Assembly: GCA_900542475.1 (NCBI GenBank)
Contig: UQNO01000012.1
Location: forward strand, 1-51,540
From: an uncultured Bacteroidota bacterium
Lineage (GTDB): Bacteria > Bacteroidota > Bacteroidia > Bacteroidales > F082
Direction of reading: 5' to 3'
DNA: 51,540 nt
Shown: positions 14,009 through 23,366 of the stretch, piece by piece
Position numbering within the stretch: position 1 is the stretch's first letter
Layout: every line of letters begins with the position of its first letter
Made by a program: the position numbers and the translations under genes
Notes under the pieces: model-generated
What the model was told of the DNA's origin: nothing
Seen by the model: the letters and a program-made list of their open reading frames with translations, nothing else
The model's database searches: none

Positions 14009-15971
14009 TAACTATCTTCTTGACAACGCTATTGCCTGAATTGTCGCTGATTTTCACGAAGTACAAGCCCTCGCTCAACGACTCGACGTCAATTTCGTTT
14101 TTGTTTTCAACAAACAGCACCTGCTGTCCGACAGCGTTGAAGATTGTCACATACTGAACGTCACCGTCAATATGCAGAGTCTTGTTCATTGGATTTGGAT
14201 AGACCTCGATTTTTGCGACATTGTTTTCGCCCACTCCGGTATAGATTGACTCGTTGATTTTTACAGGAATTGTTTGCGTGGCAATGTCGGTAACGATTTC
14301 AATCTCGGTCTCATAATAACCTTTTACATGTAATAACGGATAAACTCTGACTTCCCAACTTTCGCCGACGGCAAGTGTTGCCGGAAGAGTGCCAGCGTAT
14401 GAATAATCCACAACGACAAGATTGTCGTCGGCTGCTGCTATGCTATTGATAGTAAATGGATTGGCAGTGTTGTTTGTGATGGTGAATGTTACTGTGCTTA
14501 TCTCGTCAAAAACAATTTCATTAACACTGATTGTTGGTGTTACGGAACTATGCTCCTCCATGGTGAAATGGTGTGGGTCGAGCTCGGCAAACACAGGCTG
14601 TGTGTAGCGGCGTCCTGACTCGTCTGCGCCGAAAACGTAATAGTTGATTTCCGACTCTCCCTGATAACCTTTGATGTAACCGACATACTCGTCGGCGTTG
14701 CCTGTGGCGGTCATGTGCGCCACCTGGTATTCTCCGCCGTCTATGCTATAATAAACAAGGAGAGAGTCTTGTTTCAAATCCTGACCGCTGTAGGCGATGA
14801 ACTTGCTTGTGATGGCAATTGAATCCTGCCAAGTCTGTGTGCCGAAAATAACGTCTCTGTGGTCAACGAAGAGCATGCCGAAGTCCATCACGCCACGGGT
14901 GCGGCAGTGAAGAGCGTCGGTGTTCTCCCAGCTGATATAGTAGTCGTTGTTTGTTACGCCAACGATTTCATAACCCGGCATTGCTTCTTGGTAAATTGCG
15001 ATAGCCTGTTGATTGTATGTGGTGTTGTCGCCCAATGGCACATAAACCGACTTGTTGAGAATCAAACTGTTGGTATAAGGAGCGAGTGTGTATCCGCCTG
15101 GTTCCTGCACACGGTAAACGCGGTAAGGATAGCCCCAGCAGCAGTTTGTTGTAGCAAAATACTCGGCGACAGCCTCATAGTCGGCGTAGTGTGGGTTGCT
15201 TTGCGGCAGTTGCGCAATCAAAATCTTGTCAGGAGCGAGATATTTGCCCCAGCAATCGACGTGTGCGATATAGTCGCCCTGTGGGTCAATAGTCACATGA
15301 TAAGGGTCGATGCCGAGGTAGTCGCGCATCTTGTTGCGGACGTTGGTCTCGTTGTTGTTGTTTTCCTGAAATACAAGGTTGTCGCTGACACCATGACCGC
15401 GACCGTCTTCCATCATGTTGCCGCCGGTGTGCACGAGGTTCATGCCGTACATCGGAATGTTCCAGAAGTTGGCGAACACTCCCGACATGTTGTCGTCGTT
15501 AGGACGAGGACGATTGTATATGTTGTCAACGATAGCCGGGTTGCGGCCCTCAAAAATGTACCATGGGCCATAGTCGCGAACCCAGTATGAATCTGATTGA
15601 GCGTTCACAAATGTTACATTGTCCATGTTGACACCTGCATTCTGAAACGAGTTCTGCGCATTGCCTTGATATGATGTTGACACAATGCAGTAAACATGAC
15701 AGTTGTTTGCCAACTGAACGACTAAACTTTCCGGGATTCCGAGAGGGTAACGAATCATGACACCTTGCATAGGCTCAAATTCTGCGACAAAACGAGGCTC
15801 TCCAGTCGGCGGGTCGGTCTCGACAAAATTGACAGCCCTTACAGGCGTGTGCATTTCTTCTTCAGAGAGATAATGCCATCTCTTCCAATCCGGAGTGGTC
15901 TGCTCCTGCGCGTTTACCCTGATGCTTAAGAATAAAACAAAAGCAACGATGCTAAACAATACTTTCTTCAT
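13998..15971 (-). CDS. Porphyromonas-type peptidylarginine deiminase with T9SS sorting domain
   Basis: This 657-residue exported enzyme belongs to the bacterial PAD/agmatine deiminase family and closely resembles P. gingivalis PPAD, which converts peptidyl-arginine to citrulline. Counting from MKKVLF, the expected active-site residues fall at nearly PPAD positions: Asp133 (WVRDYGPW), His237 and Asp239 (HVDCWGK), Asn301 (YTNSLIL) and Cys356 (LHCRTRG). Two arginines (NRPRPND, 154 and 156) match those PPAD uses to hold a C-terminal arginine substrate. After the catalytic domain come Ig-like regions and a type A T9SS tail (EVYPNPMNKTLHIDG, GLYFVKI). Signal peptide is residues 1-22. ATG at 15971 is chosen over 15992. 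It is longer than PPAD. Confidence 0.88.
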   Translation of the reverse strand: MKKVLFSIVAFVLFLSIRVNAQEQTTPDWKRWHYLSEEEMHTPVRAVNFVETDPPTGEPRFVAEFEPMQGVMIRYPLGIPESLVVQLANNCHVYCIVSTSYQGNAQNSFQNAGVNMDNVTFVNAQSDSYWVRDYGPWYIFEGRNPAIVDNIYNRPRPNDDNMSGVFANFWNIPMYGMNLVHTGGNMMEDGRGHGVSDNLVFQENNNNETNVRNKMRDYLGIDPYHVTIDPQGDYIAHVDCWGKYLAPDKILIAQLPQSNPHYADYEAVAEYFATTNCCWGYPYRVYRVQEPGGYTLAPYTNSLILNKSVYVPLGDNTTYNQQAIAIYQEAMPGYEIVGVTNNDYYISWENTDALHCRTRGVMDFGMLFVDHRDVIFGTQTWQDSIAITSKFIAYSGQDLKQDSLLVYYSIDGGEYQVAHMTATGNADEYVGYIKGYQGESEINYYVFGADESGRRYTQPVFAELDPHHFTMEEHSSVTPTISVNEIVFDEISTVTFTITNNTANPFTINSIAAADDNLVVVDYSYAGTLPATLAVGESWEVRVYPLLHVKGYYETEIEIVTDIATQTIPVKINESIYTGVGENNVAKIEVYPNPMNKTLHIDGDVQYVTIFNAVGQQVLFVENKNEIDVESLSEGLYFVKISDNSGNSVVKKIVKSL

Positions 15972-15989
15972 ATTAAAAATTTTAGTCCG

Positions 15990-15997
15990 CAAAGATA
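15990..15997 (-). promoter_or_regulatory. -7 box for the deiminase gene
   Basis: TATCTTTG on the minus strand (15997 to 15990) lies 18 bp before the chosen ATG at 15971. It supports that start over the one at 15992, which falls inside the box. Confidence 0.6.
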
Positions 15998-16039
15998 CTT
16001 ATTTGTTTGATATATGCGTTATTTTTATTGATTTTTTTG

Positions 16040-16047
16040 TAATTTTG
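16040..16047 (+). promoter_or_regulatory. -7 box for the lytic transglycosylase gene
   Basis: TAATTTTG lies 20 bp before the ATG at 16068. It is divergent from the deiminase promoter, and the two share a 42-bp control region. Confidence 0.5.
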
Positions 16048-16067
16048 CATTGTAAATTTTATTGAAA

Positions 16068-17792
16068 ATGAATTGTATATTATTGATTTTCTTGACATTA
16101 ACTCAAGTTGGCGACACGATAGCCTCTAATCAGCGTCTTGTGAACGACTCCATTGACATGTCTATTCTCGACGACTCCATTGAACTCGATTCGGTAAATC
16201 ATAATCTTCCCGATAGCATACAAGAGCGGATTCAAAAAATGTTCGATGACGAAAATTCCGGAAAAGGTATCGTTGATGAGTCGGCGGATATGTTGGAAAT
16301 GATTGATACTCTTAAAGTAATACCATATTTTGACAACAGTTTGGTCAATATCTGCAACTATCCTCCTGGATATATTCCAGTTTACCCCGACAGTGTTTAT
16401 GCGCAGCGTATAGAAGAATTGAACAGAAATACCACCATAGAGTTGGTTTACAACAAGCACGTGAAGTCGTTTATTGATGTATATGCGGTTCAAAAACGTG
16501 ACAAGACCGAGCGTATTCTCGGCTTGGCAGATGTTTATTTTCCTTTGTTCGAGCAGACTCTCGACAAGTACAATATGCCTCTTGAGTTGAAATATTTAGC
16601 TGTTGTGGAGTCGGCGCTCAACCCGCGTGCCGGTTCGTGGGCGGGTGCGAAAGGTCTCTGGCAGTTTATGTATGCGACAGGGAAAGCGTATAAACTCAAT
16701 GTCACCACGCTTGTCGATGATCGTTATGACCCGCTGAAGTCAACGGAGGCGGCATGTCAGCATCTCAATGATCTCTACACCATGTTCGACGATTGGTTTC
16801 TTGCGCTTGCGGCGTACAATTCGGGTGCGGGCAATGTGAAAAAAGCTATCAGAAGGGCAGGAGGCATCAAAAATTATTGGGCGATATGGCCTTATCTGCC
16901 TCGTGAGACACGTGGCTATGTCCCCGCTTTCATAGCAGTGAATTATGTGATGAATTATCCTGCCGAGCATAACATCTGTCCGCTCGACCCGGGCATCATA
17001 AAGACAGGTGTCGATACCGTTATGGTTCACGACGTCCTTCATTTTGAACAACTTAACGAGATGTTGGGTGTCCCGATGGAAGATATCAGATTCTTTAACC
17101 CTCAATACACAAAATCCATAATTCCGGCAACGGATAAAAAACCTCTCGTACTACATATTCCTGAAAAATACGTCGATAGTTATATTGACAAGGAAAAAGA
17201 ATTGTATTCTTTCAAGACAAAGAGCGGCATTGACAGAGAGAAACTGCAGGAACAGATGAGACAAATCTCCGACAGAAGCGTTCATGTTGTCAAAAAAGGC
17301 GAGACATTGAGCGGCATCGCAAAGAAATATCATGTCGGCGTTAAACAGCTCAAATCGTGGAACAACCTTACGTCCGACAACCTCAAGATAGGACAAAAAC
17401 TCATCGTTTACAGCTCGGGCGCGCCTATGGCACAAGCCGGCAACGCTAAACCCGTCGAACGCTCTACAACACAGAAAACACATGTGGTGAAATCAGGAGA
17501 GACACTGGGTAAGATAGCCCAGACATACAAATGCTCGGTGACGGATTTGAAGAAATGGAACAATCTGAATACTAACACTATAAAAATCGGGCAAAAACTG
17601 AAAGTATATCCTCCGGAAAGCCAGTCAACTGCATCGAACAATGCAACGGCGGACAATATTGTTTATACAGTGAAATCAGGAGACAACCTTACAAAGATAG
17701 CCAGGAAACACAATGTAACGGTTGACTATATCAAGAAGAAAAACAACCTGAAGAGCAGCGATTTAAAAGTGGGGCAGAAACTAAAACTTTAA
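16068..17792 (+). CDS. Exported lytic transglycosylase with three LysM domains (MltD-like)
   Basis: This 574-residue protein cuts peptidoglycan glycan strands to give 1,6-anhydro-muropeptides. After a signal peptide (about 1-20) and a spacer, the goose-lysozyme/SLT domain spans about 155-300. The catalytic Glu is E181 in AVVESALNPRAG, followed by GLWQF and ALAAYNSGAGNV. Three LysM wall-binding domains follow at about 405-448, 471-514 and 531-574, linked by Ser/Thr/Ala-rich spacers. ATG at 16068 is preferred over TTG at 16062. The gene ends 12 bp inside the convergent DUF4837 gene. The domain order is typical of Bacteroidota MltD-type enzymes. Confidence 0.93.
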   Translation: MNCILLIFLTLTQVGDTIASNQRLVNDSIDMSILDDSIELDSVNHNLPDSIQERIQKMFDDENSGKGIVDESADMLEMIDTLKVIPYFDNSLVNICNYPPGYIPVYPDSVYAQRIEELNRNTTIELVYNKHVKSFIDVYAVQKRDKTERILGLADVYFPLFEQTLDKYNMPLELKYLAVVESALNPRAGSWAGAKGLWQFMYATGKAYKLNVTTLVDDRYDPLKSTEAACQHLNDLYTMFDDWFLALAAYNSGAGNVKKAIRRAGGIKNYWAIWPYLPRETRGYVPAFIAVNYVMNYPAEHNICPLDPGIIKTGVDTVMVHDVLHFEQLNEMLGVPMEDIRFFNPQYTKSIIPATDKKPLVLHIPEKYVDSYIDKEKELYSFKTKSGIDREKLQEQMRQISDRSVHVVKKGETLSGIAKKYHVGVKQLKSWNNLTSDNLKIGQKLIVYSSGAPMAQAGNAKPVERSTTQKTHVVKSGETLGKIAQTYKCSVTDLKKWNNLNTNTIKIGQKLKVYPPESQSTASNNATADNIVYTVKSGDNLTKIARKHNVTVDYIKKKNNLKSSDLKVGQKLKL

Positions 17793-18776
17793 ACTCCAGA
17801 TGATTGTCTCAAGCTGTCTTAACAAATTGCGTTTCGGCTTGTTGGGATAATATACATAACCCAAAGCAGTGGTGATTCTGTTGTTTTGAGGGTTCACAAA
17901 TGTGTAGGCGACGTACGGCCCGGCCATAAATTCGTTTTCCATCTTCCAAAGTCCACGCATCTCAACAGCGTAAGCGGCAGGAAAATCTGGTGTTATGACG
18001 AACACGGGCTTGACAAACTCTTTGTCAAGCGTCATGTAACTGCCGTCGGTAGGACCTGGAATGTATTGCCTCATGACGGAATCGCAGGTCTTTATGAGTC
18101 TTTTTTCACTGAAATCATCGGTGCTTTTATATGGCAACTGATAGATTATCAACCCCAAACTCTTGTCTAACTCCTCTTTTCTCAACCAAGTGCAGTAGTC
18201 GCTGTGTGTCGCTATATAATATCCTTCAGGTATAGTCATGGTGCATCCATAGATGTCTTTAATCGTCCCCATGACCTTGGCGTTAGTCATGGGACGAAAG
18301 AAATCCATGAAACGCGCGCGTTCATTCTTGTTGAATGTCTTTCGCAACTCATCTTTCTGATTGTCAAACACTTTAATCCATGAATCAGGGTCTTTGGCTT
18401 TGATTTTTATGACATATTGAGGTGCCGACATCCAGTCGTCTTGCGATTCAATAATCGAATTCGTCAAATCCGGCACTATTTCGGCGATGATGAGGTTGCG
18501 GTGCTTTTTGAACATGTCGTTGAGCGCGTTAGTGTTGATATGCGCCACTTTAAAGTTCTTTTCAGGCTGCGGAAGCCCATATTGCTCCTCTTCGAAAAAG
18601 TCGCGAACCGCTTGTCCCATCCGACCGTTCCATTGCTCGTCGTTTTGTGTCACAAACAATATCTCGGAAGTGCCGCCAACAGAGCGGTCCTTGCGAGACT
18701 CTGTGTTTTTGTCGATACATGATGGTAAAACAGCTGTGAACGCTATGGCTAAAACTAAAATGTGTACTCTTTTCAT
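17781..18776 (-). CDS. DUF4837 family lipoprotein
   Basis: This 331-residue lipoprotein has a lipobox at AVLPSC (Cys at about 20), so it is probably tethered to an envelope membrane. The rest matches the pattern I associate with DUF4837, a Bacteroidota family of unknown function (GGTSEILFVTQNDEQWNGRMGQ near the start). The C-terminal half carries the RGLWKMENEFMAGPYVAYTF region. It is a single-gene unit between a convergent transglycosylase and a divergent mevalonate gene. Confidence 0.8.
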   Translation of the reverse strand: MKRVHILVLAIAFTAVLPSCIDKNTESRKDRSVGGTSEILFVTQNDEQWNGRMGQAVRDFFEEEQYGLPQPEKNFKVAHINTNALNDMFKKHRNLIIAEIVPDLTNSIIESQDDWMSAPQYVIKIKAKDPDSWIKVFDNQKDELRKTFNKNERARFMDFFRPMTNAKVMGTIKDIYGCTMTIPEGYYIATHSDYCTWLRKEELDKSLGLIIYQLPYKSTDDFSEKRLIKTCDSVMRQYIPGPTDGSYMTLDKEFVKPVFVITPDFPAAYAVEMRGLWKMENEFMAGPYVAYTFVNPQNNRITTALGYVYYPNKPKRNLLRQLETIIWSLKF

Positions 18777-18832
18777 GGTGTTGATGTTTTGATATCGCCG
18801 CTAAAAATAACAGCACAAAATTAACGTAAAAA

Positions 18833-18864
18833 TTTGAATCATATTACAAAATTTATTATTTTTG
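18833..18864 (+). promoter_or_regulatory. Bacteroidota promoter for the mevalonate gene pair
   Basis: TTTG (18833-18836), a 20-base spacer and TATTTTTG (18857-18864) match the -33/-7 consensus. It lies 29 bp before the ATG at 18894 and within an upstream extension of the frame, which argues for the shorter start. Confidence 0.7.
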
Positions 18865-18893
18865 CAACAAGTTTAGGACTAAAAATATTAAAG

Positions 18894-19925
18894 ATGACAG
18901 ATATTTCATCGGTTTCAGCAACATCGCCGTCGAACATCGCCATTGTGAAGTACTGGGGCAAACACGGCAATCAACTGCCGAACAACCCTTCGATAAGTTT
19001 CACTTTGAGCCGTTGCCATACTGAAACAACTATAAATTTCAGAAACAACAACTCTGATAGTTATACAATGCGTTTTCTGTTTGAAGGCAAGGAGTCGCCC
19101 AAGTTCAAGGAGAAAATAGAGAAATATCTCATTGATAATCAACGATATTTCGGTTTTTTAAAGGGTCTCGACCTTGATGTGGCAAGCAGCAACTCGTTTC
19201 CGCATTCATCTGGCATTGCTTCGAGTGCGGCTTCGATGAGCGCCCTTGTTTTATGTCTGCTTCAAATCGAGCGGATTGTAAATCATGCTGTCGCTCCAAT
19301 TGATATGAGAAAGGCCTCTTTTCTGTCAAGGCTGGCCTCGGGAAGTGCGGCGCGTTCGGTGTTCCCTGTGATGGCTCTGTGGGGCGCGACACCGTCAGTG
19401 CCGGGGAGTTCCGATGACTATGCGGTGCCTCTGGCCGATATGGTGAATCCTGTTTTCAAGACATATCACGACAGCATACTTATAGTGTCGGACAAAGAAA
19501 AAAGCGTGTCGTCACGTGTCGGACACTCGCTCATGGACGGGCACCCAATGGCTGAAAGCCGTTATGCCGCGGCTCGCAAGAATGCCGAGAGGCTGCTTGA
19601 TGCGCTGAAAAACGGCGACATTGAGGATTTTATCGCTATTGCAGAGGCCGAGGCATTGCAGCTTCATGAGATGATGGCGACATCAAATCCGCCGTACAAG
19701 CTCATGGAACCTAACACTGTTAAAATCATGGAGTTGATTAGAGAATATCGCCGAGAGTCAACGATTCCGGCATGTTTTACCCTCGACGCAGGGCCGAATG
19801 TGCATCTTCTTTATCCTGATTCCGTCGATGCTCAAGTGAAAAAGTTCATAAAAGAAGTCTTGTCGCAATATTGTCATGATAATCAATGTATCGACGACGT
19901 TGTCCAAAATGATATAAACCAATAA
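18894..19925 (+). CDS. mvaD: Diphosphomevalonate decarboxylase
   Basis: This 343-residue GHMP-superfamily enzyme makes isopentenyl diphosphate from mevalonate diphosphate with ATP. Landmarks are SNIAIVKYWGKHG (about 12-24), NNPSISFTLS, the ATP-binding loop SSNSFPHSSGIASSAASMSA (about 100-120), the RLASGSAARSV segment with the conserved Ser/Arg, and FTLDAGPNVHLLYP. ATG at 18894 (MTDISSVSATSPSN) is chosen from the promoter position and family start. The kinase gene follows after 9 bp. Mevalonate-pathway genes are unusual for gut Bacteroides-like bacteria. Confidence 0.93.
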   Translation: MTDISSVSATSPSNIAIVKYWGKHGNQLPNNPSISFTLSRCHTETTINFRNNNSDSYTMRFLFEGKESPKFKEKIEKYLIDNQRYFGFLKGLDLDVASSNSFPHSSGIASSAASMSALVLCLLQIERIVNHAVAPIDMRKASFLSRLASGSAARSVFPVMALWGATPSVPGSSDDYAVPLADMVNPVFKTYHDSILIVSDKEKSVSSRVGHSLMDGHPMAESRYAAARKNAERLLDALKNGDIEDFIAIAEAEALQLHEMMATSNPPYKLMEPNTVKIMELIREYRRESTIPACFTLDAGPNVHLLYPDSVDAQVKKFIKEVLSQYCHDNQCIDDVVQNDINQ

Positions 19926-19934
19926 ACTAAAGTC

Positions 19935-20837
19935 ATGGAGATAAAAAAATATTACGGTAAGATAATCCTTTTCGGTGAATATTCGATGATTTTCGGCTCG
20001 TCGGCTCTGCTGATGCCTCTTTATACCGCCGAATCGCATTGGGACTATATCTGGCGTAACCATGGCAAAAAGAATTATTCGTCAAATCGTAGCCTTCATT
20101 CGTTTGCCAATTATCTTGAAAATAACGAGTATTTTACGGAATATATTGATGTCCAAAAGTTTAGAGCCGAATTGAAGAAGGGTCTCTTCCTCGCTTCGTG
20201 TATCCCCTCCGGCTATGGTGTCGGCAGCTCCGGCGCACTGACAGCGGCGGTTTATGACCGCTTCAAATCCAAGGAGATAAAAAATTTAATCGTATTGAAA
20301 AAGTTCCTTGGCGACATGGAAAACTGTTTCCACGGCAACAGCTCCGGATTGGACCCCCTGCAATGTTATCTTGGCACACCGTTCATCCTTACGGAAGAGA
20401 AGAAAATACAACTCCTTGAAAAGGACTTTTTGCCGGAAAACATACATGTCTTCCTGCTTGACAGCGAGATAAAAAGTGAGACGAAGCCTCTTGTTAACTA
20501 TTTTAAGGAACAACGTGAAAACCCACGTTATCTGAAGGCATTCAACGAGTTGTACTGTCCTTTTGTCGGTCGCTGCATCAACTCATTGGTATCCGGTGAT
20601 GTCGATAAATTCTTCGATGATATGTCGCATCTCTCTTATTATCAGATGGTTATGCTGCGTCCGATGATTACCGACAATATGCTGCCTCTGTTTTCGTTGA
20701 AACGAAAAGATGTGCATTTCCAAATAAAACTGTGTGGCTCCGGCGGCGGCGGCTACTTCCTCGGCTTCTCCGACAATATGGAGGCTACAAACGAGTTCAT
20801 GAAAGAAAACAAGTTTCCTGTCACCTGGATTATCTGA
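19935..20837 (+). CDS. Mevalonate kinase-like GHMP kinase
   Basis: This 300-residue kinase begins with GKIILFGEYSMIFGSSAL, the typical start of mevalonate kinases. It has the ATP loop PSGYGVGSSGALTAAV (about 94-109), the catalytic-type segment FHGNSSGLDPLQCYLG and the C-terminal CGSGGGGYFLGF. Together with mvaD it fits phosphorylation of mevalonate, or of phosphomevalonate, in the same pathway. The sequence alone does not decide between these two substrates. Spacing of 9 bp after mvaD indicates one operon. Confidence 0.8.
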   Translation: MEIKKYYGKIILFGEYSMIFGSSALLMPLYTAESHWDYIWRNHGKKNYSSNRSLHSFANYLENNEYFTEYIDVQKFRAELKKGLFLASCIPSGYGVGSSGALTAAVYDRFKSKEIKNLIVLKKFLGDMENCFHGNSSGLDPLQCYLGTPFILTEEKKIQLLEKDFLPENIHVFLLDSEIKSETKPLVNYFKEQRENPRYLKAFNELYCPFVGRCINSLVSGDVDKFFDDMSHLSYYQMVMLRPMITDNMLPLFSLKRKDVHFQIKLCGSGGGGYFLGFSDNMEATNEFMKENKFPVTWII

Positions 20838-20846
20838 TTGATAATC

Positions 20847-23366
20847 TTAATGATAGATGATGTTTAACTCCGGTCTCTTATTTCTCAAAGAATCAATCTC
20901 CTTGGTCTTTATCTTTGTGCCGATAGCCTTGATATATCTCATTGAACTGTGGTTGGCCACCGACGACAAAGTCCTTATGTTAGTGTTGGAGATATTCAAC
21001 TCCTCAAGCGAGGTGCATTTTGACAACACCTTGATGTTCTTGATGCTTGTGTTGGCGATGTTAAGCACCCGCAAGCTCGCCATATTCTCGAGAGGATTGA
21101 TGTCAATGACACGGGTGTTTTCAATCGACAGAACTTCAAGTGTCTCCAGGTTTTCCAGAGCCGTGATATCATTGACGGCATTGCCGTCTATGTAAAGCTC
21201 TGCAAGCAATCTCATTCCACTCAAAGGACTTAAATCTGTGATGTGATTGTCTTTGACATTCAATTTCTTAAGAAACATCAACTTTGACAAAGGCTCAAGA
21301 CTTGATACCACTATTCTCGTGTCAACAGTTATTTCCTCTATGTTGGCTGCGGCTTGAAGTTGCTCCGCGGTAGGGTTTGTGTTCATCTCCACAATACCTC
21401 TGAAAACCTCTCTCCAATCGTTGTCAAGAGTGCTCCACCAGCCTCTAAGTGCCGCCGACTGATAAATAATGGTGGCATTGGGCTGTGCCGACTTGAGAGC
21501 AAAGACACTCTCGGAGTTGACCTTGCTGCCTTCGGCTTTGACTAATGTGAGGTTCTTCATCTTGCAAAGAGGCTCCAAATTTGAAACATAGGTGTTCTCA
21601 ATGTTGACTTCCTTTAAATTGCTGAGGTTTTCAAGCGGTTTCAAATCTTTAACCTTGGTGTTTCTCAAATTCAGATATTTCAGATTATGAAGACCGTGAA
21701 GCGGTGTCAAATCGACAATCTTTGTGTTCTCGATATTGAGACGTTCAAGACTTGTAAGCCTTTCAACAGGTATCGCATCCATGAAAAACGGGTCTAAAGT
21801 AAGTGATTTCATGCTGATAATGGCGTGAAGCTCCTCCGGACTTGGATTGATGCTGGTGTTGTTTTGCGCTGAAAACGCCTTTTTCCATGAAACATGAAGC
21901 CCTTCCCACCATTCCTGAAGCGCTGCCGTCTCATAAATGACCATCACGTTGTGATTTTTCTGAATGAAATCAGTGGCTTTTTCAGAGTCTATGTTGGTGT
22001 TGTCGCAATAAATCCTGACGAGTCTATCCATGTCTTTTAGAGGCATAATATCGTCAATGGCAGTGTTTCTGCATTGTAACTCGTTGAGTCTGTTCAAGCT
22101 TGCAACAGGACTTAAGTCGGTTATCGGAGTGTTGTCGATGATGAGCAATTGAAGGTTGTCAAGATTCACGATAGGACTTAAATCAGAAATCTCGGTGTTG
22201 CTGATGTTGAGATAACGCAGCGACTGCGGCAATTCGACAGAGTCGAGAGCGGCGACTTTCGACCCGGAGATGTTGAGGTCGGTAAGCATCTCGCAAGTGC
22301 TTAAAGCACTGATGTTCTCAACGTTTGTCCCAACTAATGAAAGGTTTGTCAGATGATGATACAATCCGATGATTTCAATGTCGCTTAAAACTATGTTATC
22401 AGCTTTGAAAGTTTTTATTTCATTGGTGTATCTTAAGTCGGAAATATCTTTTATCGCAGTGTTGCTGATGTCTAACTTCTTGATTTTGTTGAGATTTCTG
22501 ATTGGAGAAATATCATCGACATCAGTGCCGGAACAATCGAGATTTTTCAGGCTGGAAAGCTCGTAGAGAGGTTCGAGGGTGTGGATGTTGGGGTCGTTAC
22601 TGATATCAATATCAGTAATTTTTGTAAATCCTATAAGTTTCTCATAAAGGGCAGGCATATCGCAAGTAACGGTGCTTTCAACCAATCTGTCGTCAACCAC
22701 AACGATGTTTTCATGATAAATGTGAATGATATTCATCATTTTAATGGTGTCGGCGACATAGTGTTCGTCGCCGAAATATGCCTTCCAGGCTGCGGGCATT
22801 CTGTTCCACCACAACCTAAGCTCTTCTGTTTCATTTGGTTTAGTGGTATATATGCTTGCTATTTTAAGGTCTTTTTTCGATTTGTCAATGTTGATTTCCA
22901 TGAAGCGTTTGCAGGTGTTGCTCACCGTGTCTCCGACAATATTGTGTCCGTTGATGGTTCTCATCATTGTCACTTTGAAGAAAGTCTCGCCGTTTTCATT
23001 GACTTGAGGCGTTATATTCTCGATTTTAAAAGTAAAAGTTATGTCGTTGAAGAAGAAGTCGATGTCCTTAAGATAGTCTTGAACGTCCTTATTGATATAG
23101 GTGCTACGGCTGTCGTCGAGGTCGTCTTCGATTTGTACCTCGTCGTCTTTGAAGATTTTGGAATAACTTTCCTTGAAGATAATATCTTTCTCATGTGCCG
23201 ATGCTTCAGGGTCTCCAATGAAGGAGAAGGTTTCTTCTAAATACTTCACCATCATTCGGATTTGTTCCGAATATTCTTCAATTTCATTCTTGCTAAGGTT
23301 GGATTTTTGCGAAAAAACACCTTGGCATATAAATAACAAAATCGCAAAAAAGACTAATTTTTTCAT
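20847..23366 (-). CDS. Exported modular leucine-rich-repeat protein
   Basis: This 839-residue protein has a signal peptide (1-20), an N-terminal alpha/beta domain (about 21-180) and three similar modules. Each module opens with a WW...W...F cap (Trp pairs at 186-187, 486-487 and 643-644), continues with 22-residue LRRs of the internalin type (NLxxLxIxNTxIxDLxPL) and closes with a Pro-containing strand ending IIY or VIY (about 480, 636, 838). There is no T9SS tail, lipobox or anchor, so it is probably periplasmic or released. It is the last of four exported proteins in a minus-strand operon, overlapping the previous gene by 4 bp. LRRs imply protein binding; the partner is unknown. Confidence 0.85.
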   Translation of the reverse strand: MKKLVFFAILLFICQGVFSQKSNLSKNEIEEYSEQIRMMVKYLEETFSFIGDPEASAHEKDIIFKESYSKIFKDDEVQIEDDLDDSRSTYINKDVQDYLKDIDFFFNDITFTFKIENITPQVNENGETFFKVTMMRTINGHNIVGDTVSNTCKRFMEINIDKSKKDLKIASIYTTKPNETEELRLWWNRMPAAWKAYFGDEHYVADTIKMMNIIHIYHENIVVVDDRLVESTVTCDMPALYEKLIGFTKITDIDISNDPNIHTLEPLYELSSLKNLDCSGTDVDDISPIRNLNKIKKLDISNTAIKDISDLRYTNEIKTFKADNIVLSDIEIIGLYHHLTNLSLVGTNVENISALSTCEMLTDLNISGSKVAALDSVELPQSLRYLNISNTEISDLSPIVNLDNLQLLIIDNTPITDLSPVASLNRLNELQCRNTAIDDIMPLKDMDRLVRIYCDNTNIDSEKATDFIQKNHNVMVIYETAALQEWWEGLHVSWKKAFSAQNNTSINPSPEELHAIISMKSLTLDPFFMDAIPVERLTSLERLNIENTKIVDLTPLHGLHNLKYLNLRNTKVKDLKPLENLSNLKEVNIENTYVSNLEPLCKMKNLTLVKAEGSKVNSESVFALKSAQPNATIIYQSAALRGWWSTLDNDWREVFRGIVEMNTNPTAEQLQAAANIEEITVDTRIVVSSLEPLSKLMFLKKLNVKDNHITDLSPLSGMRLLAELYIDGNAVNDITALENLETLEVLSIENTRVIDINPLENMASLRVLNIANTSIKNIKVLSKCTSLEELNISNTNIRTLSSVANHSSMRYIKAIGTKIKTKEIDSLRNKRPELNIIYH

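Noticed and set aside
14859..15590. 243-codon frame antisense to the deiminase
   Set aside because: It is hydrophobic valine-rich shadow sequence with no promoter or family match.
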